DNA of 44,014 bases from Spirochaetota bacterium (GTDB lineage Bacteria; Spirochaetota; UBA4802; JAFGJZ01). The stretch lies in assembly GCA_029554345.1 (NCBI GenBank), contig JAKPJF010000159.1, forward strand, positions 1 to 44,014. Direction: 5' to 3'. Made by a program: the position numbers and the translations under genes. The stretch's first letter is position 1. Each line of letters begins with the position of its first letter. This document shows, one piece after another, positions 16,254 through 24,905 of the stretch. The notes beneath the pieces were generated by a model. That model worked only from the letters and a program-made list of their open reading frames with translations. It searched no databases and was not told the origin of the DNA.

Positions 16254-17465
16254 GTGCTTGAAATAAAACTAGGCGGAGATGAATCTCGGTCAATGGAACT
16301 TAATCTGATTTCACTTAAAGAATCCAATGATTTTCTTAAATCAATTATAGATAATATTTCATCTGCACTTTTTCTATCTGATGAAAACCTGCGTGTTGCG
16401 GCTTTTAATGAAACATTTTCTAAGTTATTCCAAAAAAAATCAGATGATATTGTCGGTAAACTCTGCGGAAATGTTATAGGCTGTGTCTTTGTTGAAGAAG
16501 CAGGGATGGAGTGCGGAACAAGTGAGTATTGTTCAAAATGTACTCTGAGAAAAGCAGTATCTGGAGCGTTAGAATCAAAAACTGTTACAAGCAACGAAAT
16601 TATTGAACGGCATTTTTATATCAGAGATTCCAAGCTTTTGAAATATTTCAGATATTCCGTTACGCCGATTATTTATAATGGGGCAGTTTTAGCACTTGTA
16701 ATTGTTGATGATGTGACTGAGATTGAATCTTCCAGAAGACTGCTTGAAGAAAAAAATAACGAATTATCACGTCTTATTGATGAAAGAAACCGTTTTCTTG
16801 GAATGACTGCTCATGATCTCAGAAATCCTATCGGTTCAGTAAAAACTATATTATCATTTCTTTATGATAATTTTTCTGATACCGCTACAGAAAAAATACT
16901 GGAATTCATTGATGTTTCAAGAGAGGCCAGCGAATCAGCTCTTGCTATAATTAATGATCTTCTTGATATGTCTGCTATAGAATCCGGGAAAATTGATTTG
17001 GTAAAAACAGAATTTGTTTTTGCGGATCTTGTTGAATCTGTCATAATCAGAAATCAGATATTCGCCGGAAAAAAAAGAATCAAAATAGTATTAAATGATG
17101 TTTCTTCATCAAAAACTGTATTTGCAGATAAGCGAAGGATTGATCAGCTTATAAGCAATTTAATTTCTAATGCCGTTAAGTATTCTCCTTCAGACAGTGA
17201 AATCATTGTAACTCTTTTTTACGAAAAAGGTTTTACATTTTTTTCCGTTAAAGATTCAGGAGACGGAATTTCAGATGAAGATAAAAGTAAAATATTCAAA
17301 CCGTTTGGAAAGGCTAAGGTTCGCACCACCGGCGGAGAAACAAGTACAGGCCTCGGACTCGCTATTTCAAAAAAAATAACCGAAAGTCACGGCGGTGAAA
17401 TTCGGTTCGAAAGCAAAAAGGGAGAGGGCAGTGAGTTTATTTTTTCACTCCCCGATAGTTTTTAA
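16254..17465 (+). CDS. Soluble PAS-domain sensor histidine kinase
   Basis: 403 residues with no transmembrane segment. A PAS domain occupies about 25-155 and contains a cysteine cluster (C87 in MECGTS, C93 and C96 in EYCSKC) plus C71 and C77, which could bind metal or sense redox. The dimerisation/phospho-acceptor box is FLGMTAHDLRNPIGS with His187. The ATPase boxes follow: LISNLISNAVKYSP (N), VKDSGDGIS (G1) and TGLGLAISKKI (G2). The start GTG at 16254 has a weak GGGA five bases upstream; an ATG at 16293 is a possible alternative, but its nearest GGAG is 14 nt away. No response regulator is adjacent. It converges with, and overlaps by four bases, the sigma-factor gene. Confidence 0.88.
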   Translation: MLEIKLGGDESRSMELNLISLKESNDFLKSIIDNISSALFLSDENLRVAAFNETFSKLFQKKSDDIVGKLCGNVIGCVFVEEAGMECGTSEYCSKCTLRKAVSGALESKTVTSNEIIERHFYIRDSKLLKYFRYSVTPIIYNGAVLALVIVDDVTEIESSRRLLEEKNNELSRLIDERNRFLGMTAHDLRNPIGSVKTILSFLYDNFSDTATEKILEFIDVSREASESALAIINDLLDMSAIESGKIDLVKTEFVFADLVESVIIRNQIFAGKKRIKIVLNDVSSSKTVFADKRRIDQLISNLISNAVKYSPSDSEIIVTLFYEKGFTFFSVKDSGDGISDEDKSKIFKPFGKAKVRTTGGETSTGLGLAISKKITESHGGEIRFESKKGEGSEFIFSLPDSF

Positions 17466-18295
17466 GCGCTTATATATTCTTTTAAATGAGAATGTTTTTC
17501 TCTGATTCTGCTGAGGGCGCGTGTTTCGATTTGCCGGATAGTTTCGGCTGAAAGATTCATTTCATTTCCAATTTCTTTGAGTGTTGCGCTTTTATTTCCA
17601 TCCATTCCGAATCTTTTTATAAGAATTGATTTTTCACTTCCAATCAGCGAATCAAGAGCTGCTTTGATGCTGATTGAAAGTTCTTCATTGATAATTATTT
17701 TATCGGGAGCCGGATTGTTTTTATCTGCTGTAATATCCATTACAGAAAAATCATTATCTATTTCCGCATCAAGTGATATAACCGGTTGAAAAGAATTAAT
17801 TATTTCGGAAACAGAAATTACATCTGTGTTGAGATATTTTGCTATTTCCGAATTGTCCGGTTCTTTTCCTTCCGTTCTCATAAGATATTCTTTTGTGTAG
17901 GAAATCTTTCTCAGCATTTCGGTTTTTCTTATTGGAAGACGTATCGGTCTGCTTCTTTTTGCGATGAATCTTGAAATATAATGTTTGATCCAAAATGAAG
18001 CATATGTTGAGAATTTGCATCCCGCATTCGAATCAAATTTTTCAGCAGCGCGTAAAAGTCCGATATTTCCTTCCTGAATTAAATCTATCAGCGATGATTC
18101 AGTCCCGGTATAACTTTTTGCTATTTTGATAACCAGACGAAGATTTGCTTTTACGAGTTCATCAATAGCTTTGCTGTCTCCTTTATTCTTTCTGTCTGCT
18201 AATAGTTTTTCTGTTTCTGCTGTTATGAGCTGAAATCTTTTTATTGATTTAAAATATTGCTGTAAAGTGCTGTTGTTAGTTGTGTTGCTATTCAT
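17462..18295 (-). CDS. Sigma-70 family RNA polymerase sigma factor (group 2, RpoD/RpoS-like)
   Basis: 277 residues with regions 1.2 to 4 and no region 1.1. Region 1.2/2.1 shows DELVKANLRLVIKIAKSY. Region 2 shows LIDLIQEGNIGLLRAAEKFD and KFSTYASFWIKHYISRFIA, with RPIRLP at the start of region 3. Region 4 shows SILIKRFGM, ATLKEIGNEMNLSAETIRQIETRAL. The size fits an alternative rather than the primary sigma factor. The leader has GAGGAG before the ATG at 18295, and a sigma-54-type -24/-12 element stands just upstream (18317-18336). That arrangement recalls the RpoN-to-RpoS cascade of Borrelia. Its 3' end overlaps the PAS kinase gene tail to tail. Confidence 0.9.
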   Translation of the reverse strand: MNSNTTNNSTLQQYFKSIKRFQLITAETEKLLADRKNKGDSKAIDELVKANLRLVIKIAKSYTGTESSLIDLIQEGNIGLLRAAEKFDSNAGCKFSTYASFWIKHYISRFIAKRSRPIRLPIRKTEMLRKISYTKEYLMRTEGKEPDNSEIAKYLNTDVISVSEIINSFQPVISLDAEIDNDFSVMDITADKNNPAPDKIIINEELSISIKAALDSLIGSEKSILIKRFGMDGNKSATLKEIGNEMNLSAETIRQIETRALSRIREKHSHLKEYISA

Positions 18296-18316
18296 AAGTC
18301 ATCTCCTCGACAAATA

Positions 18317-18336
18317 CATAGCAAAAACTATGCCAA
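18317..18336 (-). promoter_or_regulatory. Sigma-54-type (-24/-12) promoter for the sigma-factor gene
   Basis: On the minus strand the sequence TTGGCATAGTTTTTGCTATG fits TTGGCAC-N5-TTGCW. The invariant GG (with -24 at 18333) and GC (with -12 at 18321) are 12 bp apart, and only C-to-T and G-to-A changes fall in the less conserved positions. Transcription would begin near 18309, leaving a short leader that still contains GAGGAG before the ATG at 18295. Caution: the same bases include a CATAG/CTATG inverted repeat, so an operator is an alternative. No sigma-54 gene or enhancer-binding activator is present in the window. Confidence 0.55.
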
Positions 18337-18411
18337 CAATCTGCGGCTAAAAATGCAGAAAATAAGCAATTTTCGTGTTATAATTAATTAAAAATTTGTT
18401 AACATGTAATA

Positions 18412-18444
18412 AAAAGAAACACATGTGTAAATATTACACATGTG
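18412..18444 (-). terminator. Terminator after hslO
   Basis: An 11-bp perfect inverted repeat, CACATGTGTAA (18420-18430) with TTACACATGTG (18434-18444), has a 3-nt loop. On the minus strand it is followed by TTTCTTTTT. It begins four bases after the hslO stop codon. The stem is AT-rich and also reads as a near-palindromic binding site, but position and T tail favour termination of the long 25519-to-18448 operon. Confidence 0.6.
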
Positions 18445-18447
18445 AGA

Positions 18448-19302
18448 CTATGAGAGTAATGAAATAAGTTCTGATTCATCGAAATGATATTTTTTTTCAC
18501 AGAAAGCGCAGCTGATCTCGCAGGATTTATCTTTCTTTAAAATATCTTCAATCTCTGATCTATCAATTAATTTCAAAGTAGATAAAACGATTTCTTTTGA
18601 ACACCTGCACTTGAATCGTACTGGAATTGAACTTAAAAGTTCAGTTTCATTTTTGCCGAAAATATCGTAAAGTATAGAGATGGGCGTTTCTGATGATGAA
18701 ATTCTTTCAGAAAAACAGATTTTCATATCTGAAATCATCTTTTCGGCATATTCAATTGAAGATATAGATGTATCAGGAAAAGTTTGTATAAGAATCCCGC
18801 CTGAAGATTTAACTGAAAGATTATCATTTAATGAAAACCCTATTAAGAGAGCGGAAGGAATCTGTTCACTTTGAGTGAGATAGTATGCGGTGTCGTATGC
18901 AATATCACCTGCCAATATTGGACTAACTCCGTTGTAAGGAGTGTCAAATCCGATATCTTTGCTGACATTGATAACTCCGGCTCCGATCGCTTCACCGATT
19001 TTAATGGAAGAGTCAAGGTTAGGATTCGCTATGCTTGCTCGGATATTGCCTCTTGCATCTGCCTGAACAATTACTGATTTTAATTTTCCTGATCCTTCTA
19101 TCTTAAAAGTTAAATTCTGATCAGTTTCGGGCTTCAAACTTGCGCTGACGAGAAGAGCAGCATTTATGCTTTGGCCGAGAATGTAAGAAGACAATGGTGT
19201 AGTTTTTTTAACACGTATGATTTCATCTGCAGCGTTGCGGCTGTTAACCGCATATCCTCTGAGATTATATTTTTTGCTGATAAGCCTGTCAAGAGAGTCC
19301 AT
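18448..19302 (-). CDS. hslO: 33 kDa redox-regulated chaperone Hsp33
   Basis: 284 residues, normal length. The C-terminal redox switch has C232-x-C234 (KCRCSKE) and C265-x-x-C268 (CAFC), which bind zinc when reduced. Oxidation releases zinc and activates holdase activity in the cytoplasm. N-terminal features such as LSSYILGQSINAALLVSA and the QADARGNIRASIANP region are typical. It is the last gene of a long minus-strand operon, overlaps the DUF115 gene by 14 nt and is followed by a hairpin terminator. AAGGA precedes the ATG. Confidence 0.94.
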   Translation of the reverse strand: MDSLDRLISKKYNLRGYAVNSRNAADEIIRVKKTTPLSSYILGQSINAALLVSASLKPETDQNLTFKIEGSGKLKSVIVQADARGNIRASIANPNLDSSIKIGEAIGAGVINVSKDIGFDTPYNGVSPILAGDIAYDTAYYLTQSEQIPSALLIGFSLNDNLSVKSSGGILIQTFPDTSISSIEYAEKMISDMKICFSERISSSETPISILYDIFGKNETELLSSIPVRFKCRCSKEIVLSTLKLIDRSEIEDILKKDKSCEISCAFCEKKYHFDESELISLLS

Positions 19303-20992
19303 CTGATTTTCCTTTGCTGCGGATTAATGTCTTGTTTATTGTTTTTTTTAACCTGTATATCGCACGTAGAATATCAGTCTCAAATAATGCAGTCCTTTTT
19401 CCGCTGTCTATATTCTTGTTTCTGCTAAGATACATTTTAGTTTTTTTCAGATATGATGAAAAATACTGACTGATTTCATTATCATCATCTATCAAGTCAA
19501 TCAGCTCTAGTGACTTTCCGTTTTCAATCATTTTTTCGGACATATTTAAAAAATCAAGGCATCTCTTATAAGATTCATCGATGCGGCATTTCGGGTAGTT
19601 TGATGATTTTATCTTTTCAATGATTTCTGCCGGATAGGTTTTCTTTGAAATATATTTTGATAGATCAGCTCCGGAAATATTAATTGCATTTTCTATGAAA
19701 GCTCCGTCGGAAGCACAGTTTATTACAGGAATTTTAACAAGTGCGGATGAATTTTCAAACCACTCTTTATAAAGATTTAAAACATAATCTGAAACAACAG
19801 CACTTCCTGTACATGATTTCATATATTTGATTTTGCGTTTGCGGATAATTTTCATGTTTATCGTATCAAGATTTGTGAATCTGTCTGTTATTGTGAGCCA
19901 TGAACAGTTGTGATGTGTGCCGCTTGAATGTATTTCCCTTCCGGTATAGGCTAGATCCTGTCCGAATAGTATAATGGAACTGCAACCAAGGTTCAGCAGA
20001 AGATCAAACGCGCTTGTGGCAACCGAGCCTCCGGATTGGACGTCTCCGATTTCTCCGCAGTATTTTTCTATGACAGCGGCGAAGGGAGTCGTTTCGCGTT
20101 TGTTCTCTCTGTTTGAATCTATATAATATTTGCTTGTAGTGCTTAAGGCTTTGGCTCCGTCGTATCGGTTTAATATGTCAGGGGATGAAACAATATCTGC
20201 AACAAGAATCGTTTCCGGAATAGAACATCCTAGAAAATGTTTGATAGAATGTTTTTGTGCATCAAGAGTCATAACGAAATGGGGCTTTATACCGAATTTG
20301 CAAAGAACCGGCAAAGCGGTATCAACTGCAATTAGGACAGCCTTTTCTTCGATGGATTTAATCAGCGGAAGACTTTTTCTCAAAGACGGTCCTGCAGAAA
20401 TAATAACGCCCGGGCATGATTTAAATTTTCCGAAGAAAGATGAAATTCTTAAAGAATTTTTCAGATGATTTGAATTGGTTATGATATTTTCCACCCATCT
20501 TTCTTCAAATTCAATTCGGGTTAATAGATCGCTTATTTTTGAAGATGCGTAACGATTAATATCTGTGACGAAATCATCATAAAAATTCTTATTAATAAGA
20601 TATGAGGGTCTATGTGTATAAAGTGCAAATCCGTTAAATTCACTAAAATTTCCGCTTTCAAAAAGATAAGAAATATCATTTTGCGAATTTACTATTTTTA
20701 CTAAATTAAAAGTTTCGGGAAAATGTTCATTGATAAGCCTGATTGATTCTTCGTCATGCTCGACGGCAATGATTGTTTTCGAGGGATATTTTTTTGAAAG
20801 TTCGCGCAGATGATAACCGAGCCCGGCGCCCAGGACAAGAATTATATTTTTACCGTTGTCATTGAAAGCCTCTACCGATTTTTCGGCTTCTTTTTGCGGC
20901 ATATATGCCGAATGAATCCGGATTTCCTTATTTCCGTCATAAAAGCTGAGCGTCGGCAAATTGTCTTTGGTAAAATTTACGCGGTAACTCAT
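19289..20992 (-). CDS. DUF115 / MptE-like (motility-accessory-factor type) protein
   Basis: 567 residues. The middle of the protein matches the DUF115/MptE-like fold: GVIISAGPSLRKSLPLIKSI (about 205-225), VLIAVDTALPVLCKFGIKPHFVMTLD, then the IILFGQDLAYTGREIHSSG region near 360. The N-terminal 190 residues contain a Rossmann-like VLGAGLGYHLREL and IIAVEHDEESIRL, as in bacterial Maf proteins. In Campylobacter and Helicobacter, Maf proteins transfer nonulosonic sugars to flagellin. Archaeal MptE relatives are pterin pyrophosphokinases. A role in flagellin or surface glycosylation is an inference from the architecture. Its ATG overlaps the stop of the HDOD gene (ATGA). Confidence 0.8.
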   Translation of the reverse strand: MSYRVNFTKDNLPTLSFYDGNKEIRIHSAYMPQKEAEKSVEAFNDNGKNIILVLGAGLGYHLRELSKKYPSKTIIAVEHDEESIRLINEHFPETFNLVKIVNSQNDISYLFESGNFSEFNGFALYTHRPSYLINKNFYDDFVTDINRYASSKISDLLTRIEFEERWVENIITNSNHLKNSLRISSFFGKFKSCPGVIISAGPSLRKSLPLIKSIEEKAVLIAVDTALPVLCKFGIKPHFVMTLDAQKHSIKHFLGCSIPETILVADIVSSPDILNRYDGAKALSTTSKYYIDSNRENKRETTPFAAVIEKYCGEIGDVQSGGSVATSAFDLLLNLGCSSIILFGQDLAYTGREIHSSGTHHNCSWLTITDRFTNLDTINMKIIRKRKIKYMKSCTGSAVVSDYVLNLYKEWFENSSALVKIPVINCASDGAFIENAINISGADLSKYISKKTYPAEIIEKIKSSNYPKCRIDESYKRCLDFLNMSEKMIENGKSLELIDLIDDDNEISQYFSSYLKKTKMYLSRNKNIDSGKRTALFETDILRAIYRLKKTINKTLIRSKGKSDGLS

Positions 20993-22485
20993 CAGATCAT
21001 GGGCCTGTTTCTAAATCCTTCCTTGCATTTATCATGCAGTTCGATGCATTTTGATTCATCCGAAAGATTATATTTCTGAAGTATGTTCGGCTCAATGAAG
21101 TAGTAATCGTATTTTCTATCTTCAATACCGCAGAATATATTTGCAAGATAAACGATATTGATAATGTCGGAGAATTTTTCATCACAAAGAAGAGGCGAAT
21201 GATGAAATGCTATTGCCTGCGTTATGAATTCCGCAAAATTCCATTTCTCGGAAATAAGTTTTCCAATGGAAGAATGACTGATACCGATTGATATTTCTTC
21301 AAGAATTGTAGTAGTTCTGATGCCATGTGATTTTACAAAATCCGCTATTTTTATAGTCAGATCATTATCTACTGCAAGAAGAACAAGTTTGCCTAAATCG
21401 TGCAAAAGAGCTGAAATAAATATCTGTTCAGTTAAAGATCCTAGTTTGAAATTCTGCGCAATTAGACGCGAATAAAATGCGACCTTGAGAGAGTGCTGCC
21501 AGATTTGTTCAAATTTTTTATATCTTTGGTCCATAATACGCTTCGTGGTTGCTGCAAGAAGAATATATTTGAAATTTGAAAGTCCTATACGGGTAAGAGC
21601 TTCATTGATTGTCTCTATTTTTTTGTTTGGTGCAAAACCGGCGGAATTTGCAAGTTTAAGAATGTCGGCTGATAATGCCGGATCGCCTTTTACTTTATTG
21701 CTCATTTGAGATATTGAACTGTCCGGATCATCGCAAAGAACAAGAAGTTCGTTGATAAAAGTCGGAATTGACGGAATAAGATGAATCTCATTAATTATAT
21801 CTTCTTTTACAGCCATGAGTGTTTCATCTGATTTTGTTTTAAACGGAACTGTAAGTGATATTTCGGTTTTGCTCTCATCAGCAGAAATAGTATAATTTGA
21901 CTGCGGTATTCCGCTGTTTTTCAAAAGAAGCATTGTTAAAATAATGCCGAGTCCCGCACCTTCGGTTTCATCATAAAGTTTGTCATAAGCTTCGCTGAAA
22001 TCCTTGATATGCTTGGCGCTTTCCATTCTTTGCTTAATACGTTCTTCTTCTTTTGCATGAAGAGGAGAATTGTTTACAATGCGTGTTTTGATTCCTTCTG
22101 CGGTTTTCTGAATTCTGAATTCTGCATAATAAGAACTTGATTTCAGATCTGATTCTATTGTAGCCATGTCGCCGACAACTTTTTCCTTAAACTGCCGCAT
22201 GAGAGAATTATACTCGAGGACCTTATTCATGTCTGCATTGTTCTTTTCAAAAAAGACACGTTTTGCGTTTGCCTTCACAGCATTAAGAATACTTTCTCGA
22301 AGAATTGTAATCATCGCTTCCTGAAGAAAGAGAATGTCATTTGCCGCAAGGATTCGTGACATGAAGCCGTTAATGCTGCTTAGAACGATTTTGTCAGGGA
22401 AGGCGAATCTCAGGGAAACACTTTCACCCTGATTGAATTTTTCCAGGGTACTAATGTTTTTCCCGTTGAGCCCAAGTTCGAGCAT
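20992..22485 (-). CDS. GHKL-ATPase-like / HDOD fusion signalling protein
   Basis: About 497 residues from the ATG at 22485, which has AGGGAGGA five bases upstream; a GTG at 22500 would place that site inside the coding region and is rejected. The first 220 residues look like a histidine-kinase-type ATPase without a His box: ESILNAVKANAKRVFFE resembles the N box and TEGAGLGIILTMLLLK the G2 box. Residues about 230-420 form an HDOD domain (IPSIPTFINELLVLCDDPDSS, LSADILKLANSAGF, INEALTRIGL) with an HD-like ALLHDLGKLVLLA. It is probably a cytoplasmic regulator that binds ATP or a partner through the N-terminal part; the output is unknown. It overlaps both operon neighbours. Confidence 0.8.
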   Translation of the reverse strand: MLELGLNGKNISTLEKFNQGESVSLRFAFPDKIVLSSINGFMSRILAANDILFLQEAMITILRESILNAVKANAKRVFFEKNNADMNKVLEYNSLMRQFKEKVVGDMATIESDLKSSSYYAEFRIQKTAEGIKTRIVNNSPLHAKEEERIKQRMESAKHIKDFSEAYDKLYDETEGAGLGIILTMLLLKNSGIPQSNYTISADESKTEISLTVPFKTKSDETLMAVKEDIINEIHLIPSIPTFINELLVLCDDPDSSISQMSNKVKGDPALSADILKLANSAGFAPNKKIETINEALTRIGLSNFKYILLAATTKRIMDQRYKKFEQIWQHSLKVAFYSRLIAQNFKLGSLTEQIFISALLHDLGKLVLLAVDNDLTIKIADFVKSHGIRTTTILEEISIGISHSSIGKLISEKWNFAEFITQAIAFHHSPLLCDEKFSDIINIVYLANIFCGIEDRKYDYYFIEPNILQKYNLSDESKCIELHDKCKEGFRNRPMI

Positions 22486-24379
22486 TTTTCCTCCCTTCAC
22501 GCATAGTTAAGAACTTAACACTTTCGGCAGAATTGTCAAGAATATTGTTTTGTCTTTTTATGCAAATCTTTATTCCGTCTTTCTCGCAAAGACTTAAGAT
22601 TTTAAGAAACGCATCAGAAAATGATGCGTATTCCGAATGAAATTCGCTTGTTTTTACTTTATTCATAAAAATTCTGCAATAATATAAATTTTCGGAACTA
22701 TTGTTATCTATTTCAACTGATACATTACCATAATCATTAAATATAAATTCATCAGTGAGTTCGGATGTATTATCTTCATTAAAACTGCCTTTAAGCCTGT
22801 AGATATTATTTTCATGTAGAATTGTAACAGAACCGCAGACTCCGCCGTTTTCGTATTTCCTTACTTTTTGTGAATATAATATAATAAACATGGAAAGCTG
22901 TGATGTCAAAATGAGAATAATGGGTAATATTTTATGTAATTTGATTTTTTTAAAAAAGAACGGAACAAGAGGAAGAATAAACAAAGTAATTAAAATTATT
23001 GGGTAATTGTTAGTCCGGAAATGACCGTTTAATGAGGATAGAGAGTTTACAATTCGAATTGAATAATCAGTTAAGTATTCAACGGGCATTGAGAGAAGTT
23101 TGCCGGAGTTTGTGAATAAAAATGATGCAATAACAGAAACTCCTGAGGCAATAAGCAGAAATGAATAATACGGAACAAGAATGATATTTGATAGAATTCC
23201 TGTAAAATTAATCTGATTAAGTTTAAGAACTATGAGCGGAAATATGAATGCCTGTGCCGCAAAAGTCATTGAAAGTGACGAGGAAAACAGTTTTAGATTT
23301 GAGAATATTGTTTTGAAATAATCGTAGAAGATAATTATTCCAAGTGTAGCAAGAAATGAAAGCTGAAATCCTAGGGAGTATAACTCTTTGGGGGAAAAAA
23401 TTCCGATAGCAAGACCCGAGAGAAAAAGAGAATTTATGGATATATTTTTTCTGTCAAGAATCATGAAAAAGGCGGAAAAGAAGAACATTACCGAGGCCCG
23501 CACTAGAGAAACAGGCATATCTGTAATCAGTAAGAATAGTAAAATGAAAATTGCCCCTCCGGCAATTACAGCCTTCCTATTCCTGAAAATGAAAGGCAAA
23601 AGGAATAGAGGAAGCGCTCCGGCTATTCCAACATGAAGACCGCTGGCAGCTAATAAATGAAGGGTTCCTGCACGGGTGAAGCTTCTTATTGTTTCTTTCG
23701 AAACGTCATTTTGATTACCGAGCAGAAGAGCTTTGATAACAGGTGCTGTTTGAGGTCTGTAAAGGGCTTGAATTGTTTTTTCTATCCTTTTTTTTAATCT
23801 GATTCTATAAGACGGAAGGCGTTTTATTACAATATCATTATCATTATAATAATAAAGCAAATCAAAGTTTTCAGCAAATAAATCTGTTCTTGATGAGTCG
23901 ATTTTAGAGAATTTTCCGCTGAATACGTATGTATCCCCGGGATTAATTAATATATCTGAAGGTACAAAAACAACGCATTTGTTTTTTTTCTCATTCACAA
24001 CAGAAACTTTAGAGCTGTACCTGTATTGTTCAACGGACAAAACAATTCCATTCTTAAATGAAACAGTTTCAAGATTTATTGATTCGGGTCGGTTTAAAAA
24101 GGGAATGGATATTACTATAAATAAAAAAAATAATTGGACAGCAATGCCTGATTTGCAGAGGTTCTGTTTTTTTAATGTGATAAAAAGCAAGAGAATTGAA
24201 AGCGAACAGAAAAAAACAAAGAATACAAAATATGTTTTTCCAAGAAAGATTAAAAAAGAAAAATTAACCGATGCGGCGTACGCGCAAAAAAGATATGCCG
24301 AAGGTATGAAAAGTTTAGAATTTCCCCACTCTTTTGCCTGCTCCGGCTGAAAACCTGAATCCGATTTTTTTAGAATCAT
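22451..24379 (-). CDS. ComEC/Rec2-type membrane protein lacking the beta-lactamase-like domain
   Basis: About 642 residues from an ATG at 24379, with GGAG (complement of 24386-24389) six bases upstream. This start lies inside the preceding gene, a 65-nt overlap. Many hydrophobic segments run from about residue 20 to 510. The ComEC hallmark is ALLLGNQNDVSKETIRSFTR followed directly by AGTLHLLAASGLHVG. An OB-like soluble segment (KNGIVLSVEQYRYSSKVSV...GDTYVFSGKFS) precedes it, as in the family. The usual C-terminal metallo-beta-lactamase domain is absent; only about 130 unrecognised residues follow the last membrane segment. ComEC forms the DNA-uptake channel in competence, so a role in DNA import is likely but not certain. 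It overlaps the HDOD gene by 35 nt. Confidence 0.85.
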   Translation of the reverse strand: MILKKSDSGFQPEQAKEWGNSKLFIPSAYLFCAYAASVNFSFLIFLGKTYFVFFVFFCSLSILLLFITLKKQNLCKSGIAVQLFFLFIVISIPFLNRPESINLETVSFKNGIVLSVEQYRYSSKVSVVNEKKNKCVVFVPSDILINPGDTYVFSGKFSKIDSSRTDLFAENFDLLYYYNDNDIVIKRLPSYRIRLKKRIEKTIQALYRPQTAPVIKALLLGNQNDVSKETIRSFTRAGTLHLLAASGLHVGIAGALPLFLLPFIFRNRKAVIAGGAIFILLFLLITDMPVSLVRASVMFFFSAFFMILDRKNISINSLFLSGLAIGIFSPKELYSLGFQLSFLATLGIIIFYDYFKTIFSNLKLFSSSLSMTFAAQAFIFPLIVLKLNQINFTGILSNIILVPYYSFLLIASGVSVIASFLFTNSGKLLSMPVEYLTDYSIRIVNSLSSLNGHFRTNNYPIILITLFILPLVPFFFKKIKLHKILPIILILTSQLSMFIILYSQKVRKYENGGVCGSVTILHENNIYRLKGSFNEDNTSELTDEFIFNDYGNVSVEIDNNSSENLYYCRIFMNKVKTSEFHSEYASFSDAFLKILSLCEKDGIKICIKRQNNILDNSAESVKFLTMREGRKNARTWAQREKH

Positions 24380-24905
24380 CACCAACTCCGTAATATCCGT
24401 AAGTGGCGGCAATTATTGAAAAGATTCTAAGGGTTTCAGTTACGTCAAATGCGGCTCCGGCTGACAGCATTATTCCGCCGCCGTCATATTTCTTACTGGA
24501 TGGGTAGGTTTCAAGATACACTCCCGGACCTGCAAAAAGAATAATTTTGTCATTGAGATTATAGCAGTATCTTGCGCTTGCTGTAAATGCCGTATTAAAA
24601 TGAGATAGAGATGAATTGGAAGCTTTTTCATAATCCATCCCGATAGTAAATTCTCCCATGAAAAGCCTGCCGTAAAGCTGTGTGTAAAGAAAAGGCGACA
24701 AAGTTCTGTATGAAACTTTTTCCTCTTCATATCCGGATTCATCGGGATCCGCTCTATTTATGAAATCATTATAGCTGATCTTGCCTGTTGTGAATGATAA
24801 TCCGCCGCCGGCATAACACCAGTTGCGGAATTTTACGGATTCTTCAATCTCCTGCGAATTTAGGAAACTAAAGAAAAGCAACGATATGATCAGCAGTTTT
24901 TTCAT
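24315..24905 (-). CDS. Small outer-membrane beta-barrel-like protein
   Basis: 196 residues. A signal peptide (MKKLLIISLLFFSFLNSQ) is followed by alternating hydrophobic/polar strands with many Tyr and Gly residues: YAGGGLSFTTGKISY, LSPFLYTQLYGRLFMGEFTIGMDY, FNTAFTASARYCYNL, IILFAGPGVYLETY, GIMLSAGAAFDV and FRFSAGAGKRVGKF. The final residue is Phe, as in many outer-membrane porin-like barrels. I recognise no specific family. Its ATG overlaps the stop of the LolA-like gene (ATGA), which suggests coordinated envelope expression. Confidence 0.7.
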   Translation of the reverse strand: MKKLLIISLLFFSFLNSQEIEESVKFRNWCYAGGGLSFTTGKISYNDFINRADPDESGYEEEKVSYRTLSPFLYTQLYGRLFMGEFTIGMDYEKASNSSLSHFNTAFTASARYCYNLNDKIILFAGPGVYLETYPSSKKYDGGGIMLSAGAAFDVTETLRIFSIIAATYGYYGVGDDSKKIGFRFSAGAGKRVGKF

